Source: Chrysomallon squamiferum
Taxonomy: Eukaryota > Mollusca > Gastropoda > Neomphalida > Peltospiridae
Direction of reading: 5' to 3'
Assembly: GCA_012295275.1 (NCBI GenBank)
Contig: CM022673.1
Coordinates: 6,525,311 to 6,589,310 of the forward strand
DNA length: 64,000 bases
Of the stretch, positions 10,562-22,735 are shown piece after piece (position 1 is the stretch's first letter; every line of letters starts with the position of its first letter). The notes beneath the pieces were generated by a model. It made no database searches. It worked only from the letters and a program-made list of their open reading frames with translations, and had not been told where the DNA came from. A program made the translations under genes and the position numbers.

Positions 10562-13038
10562 CTACAATACAAAAATAATTCATGCCTTAAACTGTAGTAA
10601 ACTATTTTTAATATAAAACTGATTCATAATCAATGAATATAATTATTGTTTTAAGTTAAAATGAAATCTTCTCTTTTTAAAGCTTTCTTATTCCTCAAAA
10701 ATTAATAGTCTGCTTCTTTAACTGAGGATCTATAGAAATAAATAGCAATATTCAGGTCAAGTTTAATTCCATGACAAAATACACATACCTATAAATTATA
10801 ATAATCAGACTAATTACTATTAGTTACTTTCTAGAAGATTGCAAAATAATTAATATAAATTTAATATAAAAAAAAACCATCACTATTTTTTCCCATTTCT
10901 AACTTTAATACATTTTTTTAGTTTTTCTCATTCTATTCTCTTTTTTTATCATATTATAATTTTTTTATAAACAGGTTTAAACTGAGAAAGGACATTTAAG
11001 AACTTCTCGGAACAAAATGAATTTGAGGAATATTTTACAAGCACTGTGTAGATTGTATTATAAACCTGGTCTAAGTCTGTGGGTATCAAGTGTAACATGT
11101 CTGCCTGTCCAGCAAGTCTCAACATGGCCAAATAGACTGTGTAGCGAACTGGAGACATTTCTGGTAGACCATGGAACAGATTATTCAGCCTGAAAACAAA
11201 TGAATATAAATTATTAATAAAAAAAATACATTTAAATATGCATCATGTGTAATACCATTAATATACAACAGAATAAAAATCAGACATTTAATCAATTTCA
11301 AAACATTCTCTTCTTACATAACAGAATGTGATGTTTCCAAAATTTAAGATATTCAGAAGTAATGTTTTAGTTAACAATACATTCAAAATATTTATAAACT
11401 TCTGTTCTATGATGTTACACCTGTGGTTAAATCCTAGTCTTACCAGGATAGAGGAAGGATATCCTCTTCAAATCGATAAGGTATTCTTTTTTTATTAACT
11501 ACAAGGGTTCCCTTGATGGAGTTGAAAACGCAGATCATAATCTTTGACCATGGGATGGAAAATAGACTGGGGCATGAGGAAAAGACATTATATCATATAA
11601 TGCAGCAGCCCTGCACTTTATCAATCTAACATCAGCCTACCCTTTGATTTATTTACTGAAGTAAGTTGAGATGTACTTACAGTTTAATCCGGTACTCATA
11701 CGTCTCTCTCCTTTTTCACTCTGACCCGCTTTCATTATCTTCTCACAGAACAGAATTCCTAGACTTTCAACATCGTCTGCAGGCACCAAGAGAATCAGAG
11801 AAATAATCCCATTGAAAACCATTTCAATATCTGAAAGAAAAATAGATGTAGTTCTAATTTATGTTACACAATTTACAGGCTAATGCTGGAAGATAGGAAA
11901 AGTGAACATGAATATTTTTTTATTATCAAGATAAGTTTTGAATTTTCAATAAACTTAAATTTTGTCATTTAAAATTCCCATCAGTGCTAAATAATAATAA
12001 TAATACTAATAATAAATAAATAAGTAAATAAAATAAAAAAAGTAAAATAAAAAATAAAACTGCACATTGTTAACTAAACAGTATTGTTCAAGAAATCATT
12101 AAAACAACTTGAATCTGCATTCATTTAAAATGAATTAAACCATTACTCTTGAATTAACTTTTACTATGGCATAATAATTATGAACTTTATTTAGTGTAAA
12201 GTGTTTAAAAATGCTTGCCTGTCTCACTAATCGCTTCCTTCCAACATATTGTACTGGCTTCCACAATATTTTTTAAATCTGTTAAAATTCCATGTTCTGA
12301 ATTTTCTTCTGATATTTCTGCACCTAGAGATTTGAGATAACAACGAAGCTCCGATGTCTGAAAAGATATATTTGTAAAATCTATCTGCTGTGCATGTTTT
12401 ATTTCACTAACAGTTTTATTTTCATTTTCATAATTTTATATCAAATGAATGATTATGTCACCAAATTTATCTTATTAAAAAATATTATTTTTATATGTTC
12501 ATGGATACACATTTGTTTCCACATGGCTGGAATTTGGTGTTGATTAATGAATTACCAGCATGTGATAATTTTCTATAGATGTGATAATTTAAATAATAGT
12601 CAATTTTCAAATTAAGATATGATAAAAATATTTGTTCATTTTTACTGTCATTTTTTGTTCTGATCGTTAAAATGTTATTTCCAATGAAATAATGACAATA
12701 ACTTTCATGAAAATAAAAGCATATTACATAATATACTACTGAATAAATATTCCCTAAAATTTAAGCTACGCTTATATAATTAATAAAAAAAATAAAAAAT
12801 GCTTTGTGATACAGTATTTACATAGTTTAGGTATTACAAAATTGAAAGATGGACCGGTTTCGACAACAGAACCCACGTGTCTAAGCCATATGGATTTGTT
12901 ACTAATAGTTTCATGCTGTTTGTGATATATTTAGTAAAATCTGCATATGTTGATGGAAAAATGTTGTAAAATACTTTATAATCACACCTGATCAGATTCA
13001 GCAATGTCTATGAAAACGGGAGTTGACATCTCAACCAT
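7152..13038 (-). CDS. EIF3M: Eukaryotic translation initiation factor 3 subunit M (nine exons)
   Basis: Known: eIF3m is a PCI-domain subunit of the eIF3 complex, which loads mRNA and initiator tRNA on the 40S ribosome in the cytoplasm. Seen, as exons on the minus strand: 12988-13038 ([17 protein letters not shown]), 12219-12357 ([17 protein letters not shown]), 11681-11830, 11066-11189 (LNNLFHG, PVRYTVY, PTDLDQ), 10415-10509 (VKTWISQW), 9903-10086 ([31 protein letters not shown]), 9338-9419 ([13 protein letters not shown]), 7624-7767 ([16 protein letters not shown]) and 7152-7354 ([15 protein letters not shown]). All intron phases agree except within exon 3. The product is about 390 aa, against 374 in human, and is collinear with it. 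Oddities: the intron after exon 2 uses a GC donor, and exon 3 has an apparent one-base deletion in an A run (plus-strand 11712-11716). The start is the first ATG; the internal Met4 is an alternative. It diverges head-to-head from the gene at 13391. Confidence 0.97.
7386..7536 (+). repeat. Dispersed duplicate, copy B, in the last eIF3m intron
   Basis: Second copy of the 5896-6053 segment, same orientation, lying in the intron between the last two eIF3m exons. It directly abuts a TA microsatellite (about 7369-7388), a common insertion context. The shared core AAAATGTCTGGGATAAGATT is identical in both copies. Confidence 0.85.
10513..10561. repeat. (TAA)n microsatellite in an eIF3m intron
   Basis: About 16 TAA units on the plus strand, starting three bases from the 3' splice site of exon 10415-10509. 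In the transcript the intron therefore ends with (ATT)n followed by ACAG, so the array itself serves as the pyrimidine-poor upstream part of the acceptor. Confidence 0.9.
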
Positions 13039-13390
13039 GGTGAAAGATCTTTTGTAAATGGCGATTTACCGATTCCTTAAGCTGTTACGCCGCTCCGATT
13101 TTAACACGAAATAAATACATTAACTTCATACTAGTCTATTGGCAATAAACTGTACACACCCATTGGATATAATCAGACCAATAACGGTTCCTGATACATT
13201 GGCAGGTGCCTGCTTCAGTGTAAGACGCGCGTTCACGTGTTTCCTTGTGCTTGCAACATTGCCTATAACCGGTTGCATCACAATTGTTTCGTTTTCGCTT
13301 TCTAAGTCCGGTTTATTTGGTATAAATAGTGACTGCACGGATTTGTCATCAGACGCAGTTTTCGCAGATCCAGCTATAGAAGTTACCAGC
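13039..13390. promoter_or_regulatory. Bidirectional promoter between eIF3m and the 13391 gene
   Basis: Only 352 bases separate the two divergent start codons, and the block is richer in GC than its surroundings. Four CCAAT boxes are seen within 65 bases (ATTGG at 13138, 13162 and 13198; CCAAT at 13178). A TATAAATA lies at 13321-13328, about 63 bases before the plus-strand ATG and suited to rightward initiation near 13350. CCAAT boxes usually bind NF-Y; binding here is inferred. Frames open on both strands across the block are probably incidental. Confidence 0.7.
13321..13328 (+). promoter_or_regulatory. TATA box (TATAAATA) for the rightward gene
   Basis: A match to the TATA consensus, preceded by TTGG and followed by a GC-richer stretch. 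The predicted start site is about 30 bases downstream (around 13350), leaving a short 5' UTR before ATG 13391. Confidence 0.5.
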
Positions 13391-14562
13391 ATGTCCGATT
13401 CAACAAGTAAGTAACTTTATTTTTAATTGAAATAGCTTTTAAAGAACTGTCAAGTTTGGTTTACCGAGTTCTGTGTTTTAAATTGAAAGCAGCATATTGT
13501 TCTTTTGTTTGACCACATGTTTCTACTAAAACTTTCTAAAAAGGCGCTTTCATTAAGATGTCAGACGGAGGGTGCTGATTGTCTAACTTAAAGGAAATTT
13601 AAAATATATACTATAATGTAGCATTATCATTATGTTTATCTTCTTTTGGTACACACACGTACAAACAGTGATGTGATGATGTGTCAGCTTCAGTAACTGT
13701 CAGTTTATGAACCGCTAAAACGTTAAAATATTTCTTTTTGCAACGTTTCAAACAAGTTACTTCATGAAATATTTCCTGATAAAAGTTCCTTGTTTCAAGT
13801 TCCTGATTCTGTCTTAGTGTCTAAACACAAAAAGGAGATGATTTTTTTTATATCTCAGATTGTTTACTAAAGAAATAAAGAAAAAATAATGACCAAATTT
13901 AGAAATTAATATTTATTATTATTATAAAATGAAACATTTAAATATTTTAATTAATTTCTTTCAAAGAAAATAAAGTTGACAGAATAGTTTGAACTCAAAA
14001 GTTAAGTCTAAAGAAAACACTATATTTAGAACTTCCTTCAGTATAATTGTTCTTTTAAACATGACCATTGATGAAATATTTTGCTACATAAAACAATTCT
14101 TGGGTTTTAGTAACAACACACTCAACATGCTGTTATGAAACAGACAGGATATATCGGTGATAGATCCTAGTGATTTACTGATGTACAGTGAAACATTCAA
14201 AGATGACTTTTAAAATTTTGTTTCAATTCCTGCTATTGCTCAGTGGCATGGAAAATCAAAGAATTTCTTTAATTTGGTGATAATATTAATACACCAAAAA
14301 AATTATATACCTATTGTATTATTTCATCTTTAATACTGAAATTATGAAACCCACTAGATATTATTTCCTTATTGTTATTTTTATTTATTTATTTATTTAT
14401 TTATGATTATTATTATTATTTCTTAGATCTCTTCTCTAGACCGTTGATCTACAAATTTGTTATTTCCAGGTAAGACCAAGAGAACCCAGCCCTCCATGGA
14501 TGCCACCCACAGGCAGCAGAGAAACCAAACTGAAGTTGTACAACAGTTTGACCAGGCAGAAG
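13391..14562 (+). CDS. Unrecognised gene, first two coding exons
   Basis: Exon 1 (13391-13406) encodes MSDST plus one base before a GTAAGT donor. Exon 2 (14470-14562) follows a TTATTTCCAG acceptor and ends at AAG|GTAAGA. Joined, they begin MSDSTSKTKRTQPSMDATH and continue RQQRNQTEVVQQFDQAE, a hydrophilic, Gln-rich, probably disordered or helical start with no signal peptide. The phases agree (1 in, 1 out) and both donors are strong, so a spliced transcript is likely. ATG 13391 is preferred because it follows the TATA box at a plausible distance; the same frame stays open upstream to 13139, inside the promoter. I do not recognise the protein. Later exons were not securely found; 15261-15434 is a candidate. 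A head-to-head partner of eIF3m is often broadly expressed, but no function can be given. Confidence 0.6.
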
Positions 14563-15260
14563 GTAAGATCTCAAATTAATATCGGATCAGTTTTAAGAAC
14601 AGTTTGTACTCTTGAGAATCAGTTGCAGAGCTTTATTTGACCATTATTTTTATATGAATCACAGTTTCCTTTAACATATTAAAAGTTCTGGGGTCAAGTA
14701 GCTCATTCTTCTGTAACTAAAATAAAACACATGCATACTTAAGTGAATTTTGAAACATAGATTAGTGGATTAGAAATTGAAGAATTATTCGTTTCTAAAG
14801 AACTGCATGTAATGGTAGCTCGTTAAAGGATCTTAAAACTGATCCCTGTTCTTGGTAATTTTGTTTATTTATCTTATATTTGTTTGTGTGTGTTTAAAAA
14901 ATATTTGATTAATCTTTTTGTTTCTTCTCTGGATTGTTTTACTGGTGTCAGGTGCATAATTTGACATAAATATCTGACATACAGATTGTCACAGAAGAAA
15001 CGTCATGTTACATGTATTAAGCTGCAGATGTCAGCATGTTTAACTCATATCTTTATTTATTTATTTATTTTTACATCACAATACAGGACTTACCTCAGGG
15101 GGAAAAAAAAAATAAGTAAAATAACAAAATATTTATAAAAAATAAGTAAATAAATAAATAAACAACCTTTATTTTAAAACTAATATGATAATATCCAGGG
15201 CTAAATATATTTGGAATTAGTCATCGCTGTGCTTTTCTAATTTTCCATTTATTTTATGAC

Positions 15261-15434
15261 TAACAGTTGGGTCCTGGAAAACCAGAATTAGGGAAAACCC
15301 ACATCTAAATTTAAAAGCATTGCGATCGAAATTTGCAGTGACTCAGTCTTCCGAGAACTTTTGTACTATTGCTAATTGTCAATTCTTACGTCATGTAGTG
15401 TGTTTTATTAACATAGAAGTTAAAACATTTTAAT
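15261..15434 (+). CDS. Candidate third (possibly last) exon of the 13391 gene
   Basis: A GACTAACAG acceptor at 15260 opens a frame that completes the phase-1 codon left by exon 2 (G+TT, Val). It stays open for about 57 codons (VGSWKTRIRENPHLNLKALR...), ending in TAA near 15432. The block is less AT-rich than its neighbours. Against it: no polyadenylation signal stands out after the stop, and no family is recognised. The frame could also splice out at the GT after CGT CAT. Confidence 0.25.
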
Positions 15435-16106
15435 TTTTAAATTGTGCATTTATTAGTTTTTAATAATATGTTTTGCTGTGTATGTTAGAATGAAAATGAC
15501 AGACTGGATTTATATAGTTCTTAATATTTATTAATATTTGTAGATTTTCTTTATTCTTTTTAATTTTTTTTTTTTTAATTATTATTTTTTTTTAATTGCT
15601 TTAGATAGATAATTACGTAATTATTATTGCCAATCAAACTAATTAGAAAAACAAAAATAATTATTTTGTAAAAACTGAAATTTCTAACAATGGTATGTAA
15701 AGTTACTTACTTAACTATTAACATTTATAAGTAAATACAAGCAAGACTTACAATTAAACTTGCATTTGATACTAATTATTTCAAAACTCATTTATTAAAT
15801 AAACAGTAGTTTATATTATTAATAATTTTATGCATACCTGTCTTAAACAATTGACAATTATGTTTATAATTATTGAAATTAATTTCAATATAATTAATTA
15901 ATTAATAAATCATATGTAAATAATTTACAAAGGCTACTCCTAACTAGTAATTTTGATTTTCTTTAAAAAAAAATATTTTTTTTATTAAAAACAAAAGTAA
16001 TAACTGCTTCAGTATTGATTTCCTTTTCATATTTATGAGTTGTCTCTCTTAGACCACTTTTGAAAACTACCATTTTTTTCTAATTAATTATTATTATTTT
16101 CATTAA

Positions 16107-16141
<35 letters not shown>

Positions 16142-16434
16142 TATGGTTTCATGATATTAAAAATACATTTTTATCTTTCTAATAAGTTCATTGAAATTAT
16201 ATTAAGATATATTTAAATTAGCATTTAGTAGCTATATGTGTATTACTTTATATTTAAATTTAAGTTTATCTGTACTCTTCTTTTCATCAAAGTGGCATCA
16301 TTATGATCTTTTTTTACAAGCAGTGTTAATTAAATTTCACCAATTTTAAATATGTGTGAAGTACAATTTATTTACAGTTTATTTCTGATAATATTAAATC
16401 AAATATGAATGTGAATATACTAAAAATATATAAA

Positions 16435-16488
<54 letters not shown>

Positions 16489-17939
16489 TAGTATAATTTT
16501 GAATTTCATCATTAGAAATTTGCAAAGATTGTTTTTCATGTGGTGTTTTAACTTGCCTGATTCAAGTTACTGAAATAATAGTACTCAAGGCAAACTAAAA
16601 TAAAACAAACTGGTTTCTTTGTTTTTCTTTAAATAATAATTTATATGCCATAGACTTGTTTATTTTTGTAATTTTACCCCATTTTGAGTTTTTTAATGCA
16701 GTGTCCTGTGTATTTTTAAATTATCATGTAACTGTCTTGGCTTTTTATTAATCAATTAATTCATTAATTGTTTGCTATTATTATTATATACATACTCATA
16801 ATTATACTGTATTTTTTCTTTGTATAAAATTAAAAGTTTATAATAATGATGTGTGTTTGTCATGTGTATGCGTAATTGTATGTTTTTGTATGTATGTATG
16901 TATGTTTATGATTTTATATGTGTATATGTATCCAAAATGGAAACCACATAGTCACAAACTGAGCACTTTGAAAAATTTCATTATAAATATTTTATGTTTA
17001 TTTTCTCACTTTACTGTATACATTATATTTATCTGGAAATCTAAATATATGGAGCACGTCACTTTATGGACCATACACCACTGCGCTCCTTGATATATAT
17101 GTACATCAATATTCTGTACACCAGTTACCTGGGCATTATGCATTTTTTTCTACTGGGTTCATCATTATTACCTGTTTCATCTTGCCACGTAATCAATAGC
17201 TTGTTCTTGTGGGTATACAGATATATACTCACTAGATCGCATCTTTTTCCGTTTGTCATTAGAGCCGTGTTCAATAATTCACATTGTTCAAAGCTTTGAT
17301 CAGCGAGTTTCAAAGAAGCACTGAGCAGATAAAAGAGGATATTCAGTAATAAAACTCATATTTTTCGGATTAGAAGCAGTTTATTGCTCGGTGTTCGGAT
17401 ATATGGTCGTAGTGGGAATGTACCCCACAAGACAACGCCGTGTCGGTGATGTTGATGATAACAGTGTGTATGTTGTGTCTTTGGGTGTGCATAATTTACT
17501 TGGTCACTTTTATATGCCGTATAAAATGCACACAATATTGAGATTTATACCAAGTCGATTATTTTTGGTTTTATTCGACTGTGACATTTTGATATGTGTT
17601 ATGTGTGTGAGATTATTAAGATTTATTTATGAAAATTTTACGTAATTCTGTGTGCAGATCAGATTATAAAATCTGACTTATTCCCTTTTCACCTTTGTTT
17701 TTTCTTTCTTTCTATTATTTCTTTTTCTTTCGTTTACTTGTCTACTTCCCTTCTTTTCCCATACGTTTTTTTTGTTTTCACTCTTTCTGTATTTCTCTTT
17801 GCTTCTGTTTCCATGGGTTTTTTCTTTTCTCTAAAAGATTGAGTTATTTTGCTAGAAGATCTCCCACACATGTTTTTATTTCCTATTTTTATTTTATTTT
17901 TTATTATATTAAAGCCAAGAACGAGAAACACAGAAAGAA

Positions 17940-18075
17940 GTGATGAGTTGCAATATCTTTCCTGTTCAGTACACCCAGCAGACTCATTTCTGTACCAACC
18001 ACTGTCCCATGACTGGTATTTCAACCATCAAGTTGTTGTTAACTGGGGTACCATTAAACAAACAAACGTTTTAAG
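17940..18075 (+). mobile_element. Decayed molluscan-type SINE, body and tail
   Basis: Contains GTCCCATGACTGGTATTTCA and, further on, AACTGGGGTACCATTAAACA followed by AACAAACG. These resemble the central segment and the tail of tRNA-derived SINEs I recall from gastropods and bivalves (the GACTGGTATATCAAAGG and TCGTTAAACA blocks). The middle appears deleted. Identification is from memory of the motif. Confidence 0.55.
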
Positions 18076-21000
18076 ATGAACATAGATAACAATGTGTTTA
18101 ATCATGAAAATGGACCATTTAATTTTTATAAGATCATCAGCTAGATAGTAATATAAATTGCTGTAATAAGTTGTTTAATTTTTTATTTTTATTACACTAA
18201 ATCATTGCCACGGATCCAGAGACTGTTGATTGTCATGAAATAGTATCTTGTCATCGATTGGTTTTGATCAGCCAATCAGATTCTCTGAGACAAACCAGAG
18301 TTGTCAGGTGAAGCATTTATGAAGGTGTTTATTGGATGGCAAGAAATATTACAAACACAGATTACATTTATTTCATTTTTTCCCTTTCAGTGGAGGCTTT
18401 ATAAGTTTATACCTATGAATAGATGCAAATAAAAATTTCTTTTCCAACATTAGAATAATTATAATGGAGTTTTTCATCCATATTGCCATTATAATATAGT
18501 TTATTAATCTCTTATTTAAAGTTATGAAATTAACCCCAAAAAACAAATCTGCATCAGAAATTTAAATGTCCTCGTAGGGTAAATGTGTTTATGATTGGTT
18601 CACATGAATGTATAAATAATAATTATTATCAAAAATGTATAGCAAATCTAAATAGTTTTTGTATTTTGAGTTGCTCATCTGTTAATATGAAAATACATTT
18701 ATGTACATTATTTATCATGTAAGTCTTTCATTAATCCATTATTAATTGTTTATTTTCATATTGGTTATCATTAAATAATTAAATTCAATAATACAAAAAC
18801 ATTATATGATAATATAGTTTAAAAAAAAAACACAAAACAACATAGAGTATACATTGCAAACATGTTTTAAATTTTATTTATCAGTATGTAATATAAATAT
18901 ATTTACATAAATCAGCGTTGATTTTGGTGACACTGGCACACACATATTAAGATTAAATGGAGCTACTAATGAAATTGTTAATAGTAGTAGTAGTTGTAGT
19001 AAAAGTGATCTCCTTGCAGGTCTAAACTTTGGTGACAGCCAATTACATTGTTCCATACATCCAGATATGCCATCAGGTAAAACTGATGTGAAACACTTGT
19101 CCATTGGTCAACTAATTATAGTAAATGTCTTAAGAAAACTCAGAAGCTATTGGTTACAATGAATTGAAACAGCCAATTATATCGGTTAAAAGTAAAACAA
19201 AAACACATTTTATACAGAACACACTTCTTCAATGAACAGTTAGAAATACTAAATTTAAATAAAAGTAAAAATATTCTGGTTTTTATTAAAAGCACTTACA
19301 GAAAAATAAAATAAAAGGTAAACAGCAAAGTTTATGATTTAGTCTTGTTTGGTTCTCTGATTGAAGAATACCTTAATGGAGAAACCTTTTGATATTTATA
19401 ATGTTTTATAAAGTGCATGAGTGTATATGTGTAGGTATGTATATAATGCAGGTATGTTTTTATTTATTTATTTATTTATTTTATTAACATTTTTTCTTAA
19501 TGGTAAAAAAAAATAATAATAATAATAATTTTTGTATTATTATATGTAAACATATGTCAGTGTTTAATTCACAAACTGAACTGACTTTGGATTTACTTCA
19601 TTCCTGTCACAAAATTATTTCATCCCAGCAGCCCTACAATATTCAGCTCATTGATTTTTGCCATTTAATAGGCATGTGAACTGTGAACTTAGTTCACAGA
19701 ATAATATTAATACTTAAGAGCATTCTCATTAATATTTATAAGTTTTATTAAAAGTAATAAGATCAGTTGTTGAAATGATTAAATGATGTATTTTTTTTTT
19801 TTTTTTCTGACTAAATTCCTAAGCACAATACATAATGAAATATATGTCGTTTAAAATTTCAAGAAACTTTTTATATTATTATTATTATTATTATTTTTAA
19901 ATATGTATATTGAAATCTGGTGTGTGTGTGTGTGTATGTGTTTGTATTGTATTGTACTGTATATTGTATTGTATTGTGTTATATTATATTTTTAATTTAA
20001 ACATTTTTTAAATTTATATTTTTTTTTTTATCATCAATTTAAAATTATCATGATGTCATTGTGACTGTTTTCAGTCAGTATTGTTAAACAAATGATATGA
20101 TTGTACTGTTTTAAAAATCTTCATTATAAGCAAAACAAGAAACCTTTTGTGACTGGTGGAAAAAAAACCTCTTATCTCAAACTAACATATGGGGGATTTT
20201 TCAAACAAAAATAAATATGATTTTAAAATAATAATAACAAACAATAAAAAGTGCATGCAAGACTTTAAGCAGGGGAGAAAACATCTGACATGGAAACACA
20301 TTCCATTTCTTGTTATATGTAAGGCTACATGTACATAAAGCATATATACACAAACATTATTATATATGTACAGTTTTTATATACATTTATATATTTACAA
20401 TATAGACACCTAGATCAGTGCTATTTGTTTGTATAAATAGCCATTTTTGACAAAAACATTTCAAATTGTTCTTTTTTATTTTCAGTTTCACATTCTTCCA
20501 TATTTTTTTTTTTTTTAGTCTCACAGTTTCCATTCTCACTTCTATAATTACTTTTTTTTATTTTTGATACATGCTCTCCCCATTCTTTCACATTTTTAAG
20601 TCACTCATTCTTCCATTTTTTCAATCTTTATTCCCATTCATCCTCCTCATTCATTCATTTTAACATATGATAACATGTTTATTTTAACATGCATGCATGT
20701 TATCACTGTATTTAAACTACAAGTATCAGTGATACAATATTTATATTTTTACATTGTGTGGCACATTATGAAGCAAAGAAAGGCATCCAACATAACAAAG
20801 TGTGTTATTTATACAGTTGTAAACACTACATTCAAATATTAATTAAAAAAAAAAAAAATAATAATATAAATTACAAATATAAGATGAAAGAATAACTATG
20901 AGGAATTGTAGGCAGACATCCATAAAGTATATGTGACCCTACATATTAAATGAAGTCTTAAGTCACAGTGCTGATTTTTTGAGCTAATATTAAAAAATGT

Positions 21001-22735
21001 CTAGCAATCAAAATTAAATACAAGACTGTGTCAGTGTTTAGAATAGGTGTACAATTTTGGTATCAACATCATGAATGTAAATATTCAGTTTTTAAGGACA
21101 TTTTCATGTTATTTTTCCTTTTCTTTTAATTAAAATAATCTCAAAATAAGGAGTTTCGAAATTAACTTTGAACTAGTCAGTCATAGAAGCTGTGGACATG
21201 AGAGTGATATCAAAATGAAGCTTATGACATAAAGAATGTAAATATTTACATTATACAGTACTGCAAATGTGTGGATTGATACCTAATTTTATATGCAGTA
21301 TCATGTACAAGCATTCAGTTTGAGATTTTCTAATCCCTATTCCCCATTTTTCTTATTTTGCGTTTAATGCCTATTTTATCATAGGTCTCAAACTTTATGG
21401 ATGGCCCCTAATGATTTATAATATGAAAAAACCACTTTATTATTTCTTTTAATAATACATTTTATTTGTGGTAACAGCAGTAGTATTTGTTGAATAACAA
21501 TAACAAAAAAATAAAAAATTAAGGTGTATTTAATAATAAATTACTCTTTTGAAAGCAAGAAAAAAAATGTGTTCTCGTTAGCAGTACCTTTCAGGGTTTC
21601 TTGACATTTGTTTATTTCAGTGAATTAATTTAGAAATTTAATTTACTTCTTTATATTTTATTTAAATTTTAAATTAAAAGTAAACCCATAAAAACTTTGT
21701 TTGATTTAATGGAAATAACCAAAGAAAACAAAATTAAAAAAATAAATAAATAGATTTTTAGTTTGAAATGTCTAAAATTAAAAATAATAAATATTCAAAT
21801 AATCAACTGCTATTTAGAGGTAAAAAAAGAATTTTTTAGCACTTTTTAAAAACTTGATATGTATTAAATGGAGTCCTTTCCCCATTTTTGTGTATAATAC
21901 ATTTTTATTTACAATCAGAAACAATATGACATAGTGCACCAATTGCTGGTGTTAAAGCTTGCATTTTACATACAAAGTATACACACAGTATATAGACAGC
22001 ATACATAACAGTATGTATACAGTAATATGTGTGTATAGTATGTATATGGGTATACTAGTATAATATATATATATATATGTTTCATTAGTATAACCCTATA
22101 CATATTATTTTGTATATTATTTTGTACAAATAATTATGTGACATGATTTATTAACCAAGCATAACAGTAATCAACATATAGACAATCTTATCCTTAATTA
22201 ATCTGACAATGTTCACTGATGTTTCCTGTAATTTTATATATAAATATTTAAATAATTTCTTAAGAAAATGTAGTACTATTTTTTTTTATAACAGAAATTT
22301 TATTTTTACATTTTCTTTATTTGTTTTTATTTTATTTATCATTTAAAAAAAAAAAAAAAAAAATTGGAATTTTTTTATCATTTCCTTATTTTTCAAACAT
22401 TTATTTTAAAAAGGGTAAGAATTTCTATATTCCTGATAATAAAATGAACATGATAGTGTTAAGGCAAAAATTTAAAGGTGCTGTCATGCAGAATAATTTA
22501 CTTAACAAAAAACTAAAATTTTTATATGTACTTTAATTTTTTTAATCAACTCAGTTTTGACTGTTATAATAACAAGTAATAATACCAAATTTAATAAATT
22601 AAAAGGAAAAAATGTATTTACAGAAATGGTTCTTGCAAATCATTCTGTATGACAACACCCCTAAAACCACACTGATATCACAAATGGACCAACAAAGAAT
22701 ACATGTATATATAAAGAACGTGATATTTATTTTTC

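Larger units (their letters stand above)
14563..22735. other. Intron or intergenic region without secure exons
   Basis: About 8 kb between the 13391 gene and the converging gene that ends at 22736. Contents: A/T simple repeats (15060-15160, 16110-16140), an ATT array (16435-16490), TG-rich simple DNA (16851-16925), a more complex island at 17050-17660, a SINE piece (17940-18075) and otherwise plain AT-rich DNA. Open frames at 17391-17645 and 17125-17313 look neither conserved nor spliced. Confidence 0.6.

Noticed and set aside
13126-13414. Overlapping open frames on both strands between the divergent genes
   Set aside because: They cover the CCAAT/TATA promoter block and show no known motif; the downstream ATG at 13391 fits the TATA distance better.
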